A stretch of DNA of 64,000 nucleotides from Streptomyces sp. A 4/2 (GTDB lineage: Bacteria; Actinomycetota; Actinomycetes; Streptomycetales; Streptomycetaceae): the NCBI RefSeq assembly GCF_940670765.1, contig NZ_CALNVW010000025.1, forward strand, positions 124,001-188,000, read 5' to 3'. The notes under the pieces were generated by a model, which was not told the origin of the DNA, made no database searches, and worked only from the letters and a program-made list of their open reading frames with translations. The position numbers and the translations under genes are program-made. Position 1 is the stretch's first letter, and the number at the start of each line of letters is the position of its first letter. Of the stretch, positions 60,280 through 64,000 are shown one piece after another.

Positions 60280-60537
60280 CTACTTCCACTGGGTCGAGAC
60301 GCCGAAGCCGGCGGCGATGAAGCCGAAGCCGACCACGATGTTCCAGTTCCCGAACGGCTTGATGGGCATATCGCCCTCCGTCACATAAAAGACAACGATC
60401 CAGGCGAGACCGATCAAGAAGAACGCCAGCATCACCGGAGCCACCCAGCCGCGATTCGTCAGCTTTATGGCAGTCGCCTGCTTCGTCGCGGGCGGCGGTG
60501 TGAAATCGGCCTTCTTGCGGATACGTGACTTCGGCAC
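60280..60537 (-). CDS. crgA: Cell division protein CrgA
   Basis: 85 residues from GTG 60537. It begins VPKSRIRKKADFTPPPATK, followed by two membrane helices, WVAPVMLAFFLIGLAWIVVFYV and NIVVGFGFIAAGFGVSTQW, with the loop GDMPIKPFGNWN: the complete CrgA pattern. In Streptomyces, CrgA restrains FtsZ-ring formation and septation in aerial hyphae; in mycobacteria it binds FtsZ and PBPs. It is divergent from the DUF881 gene, also its usual neighbour. Confidence 0.96.
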   Translation of the reverse strand: MPKSRIRKKADFTPPPATKQATAIKLTNRGWVAPVMLAFFLIGLAWIVVFYVTEGDMPIKPFGNWNIVVGFGFIAAGFGVSTQWK

Positions 60538-60683
60538 GAGGGACTCTCCTGTCGATGCGCTGCGTGACCGCGCAGGGGGAACTGTGTGGGAAGTGCTCGG
60601 GAGCGGATGCGACGGGGCGCATTGCCTCCCCCTGGCGTCCGTTAGCGTAGTGCTTCCGGGGTGTGGAAGGAGATAAGGGTACG

Positions 60684-61451
60684 TTGAGCAATTCTGGCGA
60701 CTCTCCCGCAGGGGCCGCGCGCAGCCGCGGACGGCGGCCCGTCCGTGTGCTCACTGCCGCTGTCTTCGCGCTCGCCGGTCTCATCTTCGTCACCAGTTTC
60801 AACACGGCCAAGGGCACCGATATCCGGACCGATGCGTCGATGCTGAAACTCTCGGACCTCATCCAGGAACGCAACGAGAAGAACAAAGAGCTCGACGAGT
60901 CCACCGCATCGGTGCGCGGAGACGTCGACGCGCTCGCCCGCCGTGACGGCGGGAGCACGAAAAAAGAGGACGCCGATCTCAAGGCGCTGGAGAAGTCGGC
61001 CGGTACCGAGAAGCTCAGCGGCCCCGCGGTGACCGTCACGCTCGACGACGCACCGCCCAACGCCACCGCCAACCCCGGCTACCCCGACCCGCAGCCCAAC
61101 GACCTGGTGATCCACCAGCAGGACCTCCAGGCGGTCGTCAACGCCCTCTGGCAGGGCGGCGCCAAGGGCATCAAGGTCATGGACCAGCGGCTGATCACCA
61201 CCAGTGCGGTGCGCTGCGTCGGCAACACCCTGATCCTCCAGGGCCGCGTCTACTCGCCGCCCTACAAGGTGACGGCCGTCGGCGACGTGGACAAGCTGAA
61301 GCGGGCGCTCACGGCCTCCCGGTCCATCCAGAACTACCTGCAGTACGTGAAGGCGTACGGGCTCGGCTGGAAAGTCGATGCGTACAGAGCGGTGACTCTT
61401 CCCGGGTACTCGGGCACAGTGGATCTCCATTACGCGCAGCCCGTGAAGTAG
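60684..61451 (+). CDS. DUF881 family membrane protein
   Basis: 255 residues from TTG 60684 (LSNSGDSPAGAARSRGRRP), with GGAAGGAG and AAGGG upstream; GTG 60663 is possible but lacks a site. After a basic tail comes a membrane helix (VLTAAVFALAGLIFVTSFNTA), a charged coiled-coil (LSDLIQERNEKNKELDESTASVRG) and the DUF881 domain with VTVTLDDAP, DLVIHQQDLQAVVNALWQGGAKGIKVMDQRL and VGNTLILQGRVYSPPYKVTAVGD. The domain faces outwards. DUF881 genes accompany crgA and sortase genes in many actinobacteria; function unknown. Confidence 0.9.
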   Translation: MSNSGDSPAGAARSRGRRPVRVLTAAVFALAGLIFVTSFNTAKGTDIRTDASMLKLSDLIQERNEKNKELDESTASVRGDVDALARRDGGSTKKEDADLKALEKSAGTEKLSGPAVTVTLDDAPPNATANPGYPDPQPNDLVIHQQDLQAVVNALWQGGAKGIKVMDQRLITTSAVRCVGNTLILQGRVYSPPYKVTAVGDVDKLKRALTASRSIQNYLQYVKAYGLGWKVDAYRAVTLPGYSGTVDLHYAQPVK

Positions 61452-61459
61452 CGGGGTCT

Positions 61460-62230
61460 GTGAAGGAGCAGAGCCTGTGGGGCGGCCGGACAGCTCAGGG
61501 GAGGCGGCGGGCGGTGACCGTGCGACTGGTCGTCAGAAGCTTCAGTGAACTCTGCATCACCGTCGGCGCCCTGATCGTGCTGTTCGTGGTGTATCTCCTC
61601 TTCTGGACGGGGATCAAAGCGGACAGTGCCGCTGACCACCAGATCGATGACCTCCACCGTCAGTGGGCCGGCGCGACCGCCTCTCCCGGTGCCGCGTCCG
61701 GGGCGGGCGGCACGTCGTCGAAGCCGGGGCGGACCGCGTCGCCCGCCCCGGTGGCGTACCGGGCGGGAAAGCCCTTCGCGGTGATGTACGTCCCACGGCT
61801 CGGCCGGAGCTGGTCGCGGCCCGTGCTGCAGGACACCGCCGTCGGGACGCTCCAGAAGGGGCTCGGCCACTACGCGGGCACCGCGCGGCTGGGCGACACG
61901 GGGAACTTCGCGGTCGCGGGTCACCGGCGGACGTACGGCGACCCGTTCAAGGACTTTCCGGAACTGCGGCCCGGGGACGCCGTGGTGCTGACGGACGGGA
62001 CCACCTGGTTCACGTACCGCATCGACAAGAAGCCCTATCTGACCGTCCCCTCGGACACCGGCGTCATCGATCCGGTGCCGGTGAAGTCGGGTTTTCAGGG
62101 ACCCGGCCGCTATCTCACACTGACCACCTGCGACCCGGAATGGGGCAGCAGTCACCGGCTGATCGCGTGGGGTCACCTCGACTCCACCCAGCCTGTGACC
62201 AAGGGCAAGCCGGCCGCTTTGCTCAGGTGA
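61460..62230 (+). CDS. Class E sortase
   Basis: 256 residues from GTG 61460; GTG 61514 (VTVRLVVRSFSELC) has the better GGGGAGG site and may be the real start. One membrane helix (LCITVGALIVLFVVYLLFWTGI) is followed by an outer low-complexity linker and the sortase barrel. The catalytic set is complete: His155 in VAGHRRTYGDPF, Cys224 in YLTLTTCDPEWG and Arg233 in SSHRLIAWGHL. TLTTC is typical of class E, which in Streptomyces links LAxTG proteins such as the long chaplins to the wall. Eight bases separate it from DUF881. Confidence 0.92.
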   Translation: MKEQSLWGGRTAQGRRRAVTVRLVVRSFSELCITVGALIVLFVVYLLFWTGIKADSAADHQIDDLHRQWAGATASPGAASGAGGTSSKPGRTASPAPVAYRAGKPFAVMYVPRLGRSWSRPVLQDTAVGTLQKGLGHYAGTARLGDTGNFAVAGHRRTYGDPFKDFPELRPGDAVVLTDGTTWFTYRIDKKPYLTVPSDTGVIDPVPVKSGFQGPGRYLTLTTCDPEWGSSHRLIAWGHLDSTQPVTKGKPAALLR

Positions 62231-62290
62231 CCCACCAGCGCCTGCCCCCGCCCTTTAGTCTGGTCCGGTACCACGAACGGAAGGGACAGC

Positions 62291-62467
62291 ATGTACGGCT
62301 GGATCTGGCGGCATCTGCCGGGCAACGTATGGCTGCGGGCGGTCGTCTCGCTCGTGCTGGTGCTCGCGGTCGTCTACCTGCTCTTCCAGTACGTCTTCCC
62401 GTGGGCGGAGCCGCTGCTTCCGTTCAACGATGTGACGGTCGACCAGGGCTTGGGGGTCATCCGATGA
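62291..62467 (+). CDS. 58-residue single-helix membrane peptide
   Basis: ATG 62291 to TGA 62467, protein MYGWIWRHLPGNVWLRAVVS..., with one membrane helix (LRAVVSLVLVLAVVYLLFQYVF) and an acidic outer tail (FNDVTVDQGLGVIR). GGAAGGGACAGC upstream is a good ribosome-binding site. It overlaps the pabA start by ATGA (62464-62467), strong support that it is real. The function is unknown; the position between two class E sortase genes suggests an envelope role. Confidence 0.85.
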   Translation: MYGWIWRHLPGNVWLRAVVSLVLVLAVVYLLFQYVFPWAEPLLPFNDVTVDQGLGVIR

Positions 62468-63102
62468 GCGCCCGCATCCTGGTCGTCGACAACTACGACA
62501 GCTTCGTGTTCAACCTGGTCCAGTACCTGTACCAGCTGGGCGCCGAGTGCGAGGTCGTACGGAACGACGAGGTGACCCTCGCGCACGCGCAGGACGGCTT
62601 CGACGGCGTACTGCTCTCCCCCGGCCCCGGAACGCCCGAACACGCGGGCGTCTGCGTGGACATGGTGCGGCACTGCGCCGACACCGGGGTGCCCGTCTTC
62701 GGTGTCTGCCTGGGCATGCAGTCGATGGCGGTGGCGTACGGCGGTGTCGTGGACCGCGCCCCCGAGCTGCTGCACGGCAAGACGTCCTCGGTCACGCACG
62801 AGGGGGCCGGGGTGTTCAGCGGGCTGCCCTCGCCGTTCACCGCGACCCGGTACCACTCGCTCGCCGCGGTGCCGCAGACGGTGCCGGCCGAGCTGGAGGT
62901 CACGGCGTGGACCGCGGACGGCATCATCATGGGGCTGCGGCACCGTGAACTGCCGGTCGAGGGCGTGCAGTTCCACCCCGAGTCGGTACTGACCGAGCAC
63001 GGCCATCTGATGCTCGCCAACTGGCTCGTCCAGTGCGGGGACACGGGGGCCGTCGGCCGGTCGGCGGGCCTGGCACCGGTGGTGGGCAAGGCCGCGGCGT
63101 GA
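62464..63102 (+). CDS. pabA: Aminodeoxychorismate/anthranilate synthase glutaminase component
   Basis: 212 residues from ATG 62464. It is a class I glutamine amidotransferase: ILVVDNYDSFVFNLVQYLYQLGAECEVVRNDE at the start, nucleophile Cys82 in FGVCLGMQSMA, and the His/Glu pair in GVQFHPESVLTEHG. It supplies ammonia to the chorismate-using partner for folate or tryptophan; sequence alone does not separate PabA from TrpG, and no component I gene is in the window. It is coupled at both ends (ATGA with the 58-residue gene, GTGA with the next gene), placing it within a sortase operon. Confidence 0.88.
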   Translation: MSARILVVDNYDSFVFNLVQYLYQLGAECEVVRNDEVTLAHAQDGFDGVLLSPGPGTPEHAGVCVDMVRHCADTGVPVFGVCLGMQSMAVAYGGVVDRAPELLHGKTSSVTHEGAGVFSGLPSPFTATRYHSLAAVPQTVPAELEVTAWTADGIIMGLRHRELPVEGVQFHPESVLTEHGHLMLANWLVQCGDTGAVGRSAGLAPVVGKAAA

Positions 63103-64000
63103 CAGAGCTGCGCCCCGGACACGACGGTTCGGGGGCATCGGAGCCGCCGGAAGGGGCCGGGACCGCCGGGCGGGCGTACGACCCTCTGACGGACCCGCTG
63201 CCGCCCGGAGCGCCCGGCGAACACCCTTCGCCGTGGTTCCGCACCGAGGAGGCGCCGTCGGGGGCGCACAGACGGCCCGAGCCCGTGGTGCAGGACCCGC
63301 CGCAGGACTGGTACGGGCGCGAGCCCGCGTACGAGCCGGAGGCGGCGCGGATTCCTGCGCCGGGTGCCACGGTTCAGGATCCCGCGAAACCGGGTGCCGA
63401 GCGTCCGGGTGCTGAGCGTCGGGGAGCCGAGCGTCCGGGAGCGGTGGATCCCGGTGCGGGGATTCGGGGTGCCGCGAATCCGGTGACTGTGAATCCGGTA
63501 GTCGTGAATCCGGTTGTCACGGATCCGGTTGTCCCGGATCCGGCTGTCCCGGGCCGAAGTGCCGCGAATCCGGTGCGCGTTGAGCCGGTGCCCGCTGACC
63601 CGGTGCCCGCTGGCCCCGGCTCCGCGCACCGGGCGATGGCGGATCCGCCCGTGGTGGATCTGCCGCCGGAACCGGTCACCCAGGTTCTTCCCGGACCGGT
63701 CCCCGCCTTCGACCCGGAGCCGGACGACCGGACCGTCCTGCTCCGGAAGACCGAGCCGGCGCCCGAGCCGCCCGTGCCGACCGGGGGCCGCGCGGAGCGC
63801 CGTAAGGCCGCCAAGGGGCGGGGCCGTAAGGCCGCCGTGCCCGCCGAACCCGTCATCCCGGCCATCCCGCGCACCCGCATGGAGGCCCGTGCCGCGGCCC
63901 GTGCGCTCAAGGACAGCCCCGCGGTCATCGCCAGCCGGGCCATCGGTGAGATCTTCATCAGCCTCGGTGTGCTGATGCTGCTGTTCGTCACGTACCAGCT
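63099..64000 (+). CDS. Second class E sortase, N-terminal part (truncated by window edge)
   Basis: GTG 63099, overlapping the pabA stop, open to the window end (~300 residues seen). Almost all of it is a Pro/Glu/Arg/Ala-rich cytoplasmic region with tandem PGAER and NPVVV-type repeats and a basic segment GGRAERRKAAKGRGRKAA. Near the end PAVIASRAIGEIFISLGVLMLLFVTYQL matches the membrane helix that starts class E sortases (compare the first sortase, SFSELCITVGALIVLFVVYLLFW). The catalytic barrel lies beyond the window, so the call rests on this helix and the context. Confidence 0.75.
   Translation, partial: MTELRPGHDGSGASEPPEGAGTAGRAYDPLTDPLPPGAPGEHPSPWFRTEEAPSGAHRRPEPVVQDPPQDWYGREPAYEPEAARIPAPGATVQDPAKPGAERPGAERRGAERPGAVDPGAGIRGAANPVTVNPVVVNPVVTDPVVPDPAVPGRSAANPVRVEPVPADPVPAGPGSAHRAMADPPVVDLPPEPVTQVLPGPVPAFDPEPDDRTVLLRKTEPAPEPPVPTGGRAERRKAAKGRGRKAAVPAEPVIPAIPRTRMEARAAARALKDSPAVIASRAIGEIFISLGVLMLLFVTYQ
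63391..63560 (+). repeat. Intragenic tandem repeats in the sortase linker
   Basis: 15-bp units of CGGGTGCCGAGCGTC type start at 63391, 63406 and 63421 (PGAER, PGAER, RGAER), then a degenerate array around TGAATCCGGT encodes NPVTV, NPVVV, NPVVT units to about 63560. Confidence 0.8.

Overview
This window is the origin region of a Streptomyces (or very close high-GC actinomycete) chromosome. The evidence is the very high GC content, frequent GTG/TTG starts, the order rnpA-rpmH-dnaA-oriC-dnaN-gnd-recF-DUF721-gyrB-gyrA, a DnaA with a long proline/glutamine-rich linker, a very GC-rich oriC full of TTGTCCACA-type DnaA boxes, and nine copies of the actinobacterial parS site GTTTCACGTGAAAC. The species cannot be named from sequence alone.

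Layout. 1-3.4 kb is the only clearly accessory part: a cut-off TetR regulator, divergent from a zinc-less quinone-oxidoreductase-like gene, then a Tet(X)-like flavin monooxygenase and the frameshifted wreck of a second alcohol-dehydrogenase-like gene. 3.4-8.5 kb holds replicative helicase dnaB, a MATE exporter and the leftward rpsF-ssb-rpsR-rplI operon. 8.8-16 kb is cell-envelope biology: a small membrane protein, a FemX-type bridge-forming aminoacyltransferase, an alanine-racemase-like protein, a GT87-type membrane glycosyltransferase and a class A penicillin-binding protein. 16.3-20.1 kb carries a PadR regulator with a striking palindromic operator, inositol-phosphate synthase (ino1), an MFS transporter and a small membrane-anchored protein. 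20.2-31.3 kb holds cca, a large secreted DUF6049-type protein, the MurJ lipid II flippase, its pseudokinase partner, sigM with an anti-sigma-like gene, and trxB-trxA behind a textbook SigR promoter.

31.4-38.3 kb is the leftward block GNAT / parB-parA / rsmG / jag-yidC-yidD-rnpA-rpmH. dnaA, oriC, dnaN, gnd, recF, dciA (DUF721), gyrB, gyrA and a DUF3566 gene run rightward from 38.6 to 50.9 kb. tRNA-Ile(GAT), a 44-residue DLW-39 peptide, two related secreted/membrane proteins (one with a VWA domain), a Ser/Thr kinase with an HTH gene, tRNA-Ala(TGC), a DUF5324-type protein, a cyclophilin, a rhomboid protease, crgA, a DUF881 protein, a class E sortase, a 58-residue membrane peptide, pabA/trpG and the start of a second class E sortase fill the rest.

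How it works together. The window combines initiation (dnaA, oriC, dnaN, dnaB, dciA, gyrase, ssb), segregation (parAB plus parS) and envelope growth or septation (PBP, FemX, MurJ, CrgA, sortases). The non-coding DNA ties these together: besides oriC, compact DnaA-box groups lie upstream of dnaB, parA, dnaA and crgA, and several parS sites double as transcription-terminator palindromes or are read in frame inside genes. No CRISPR array, insertion sequence, prophage or rRNA was seen.
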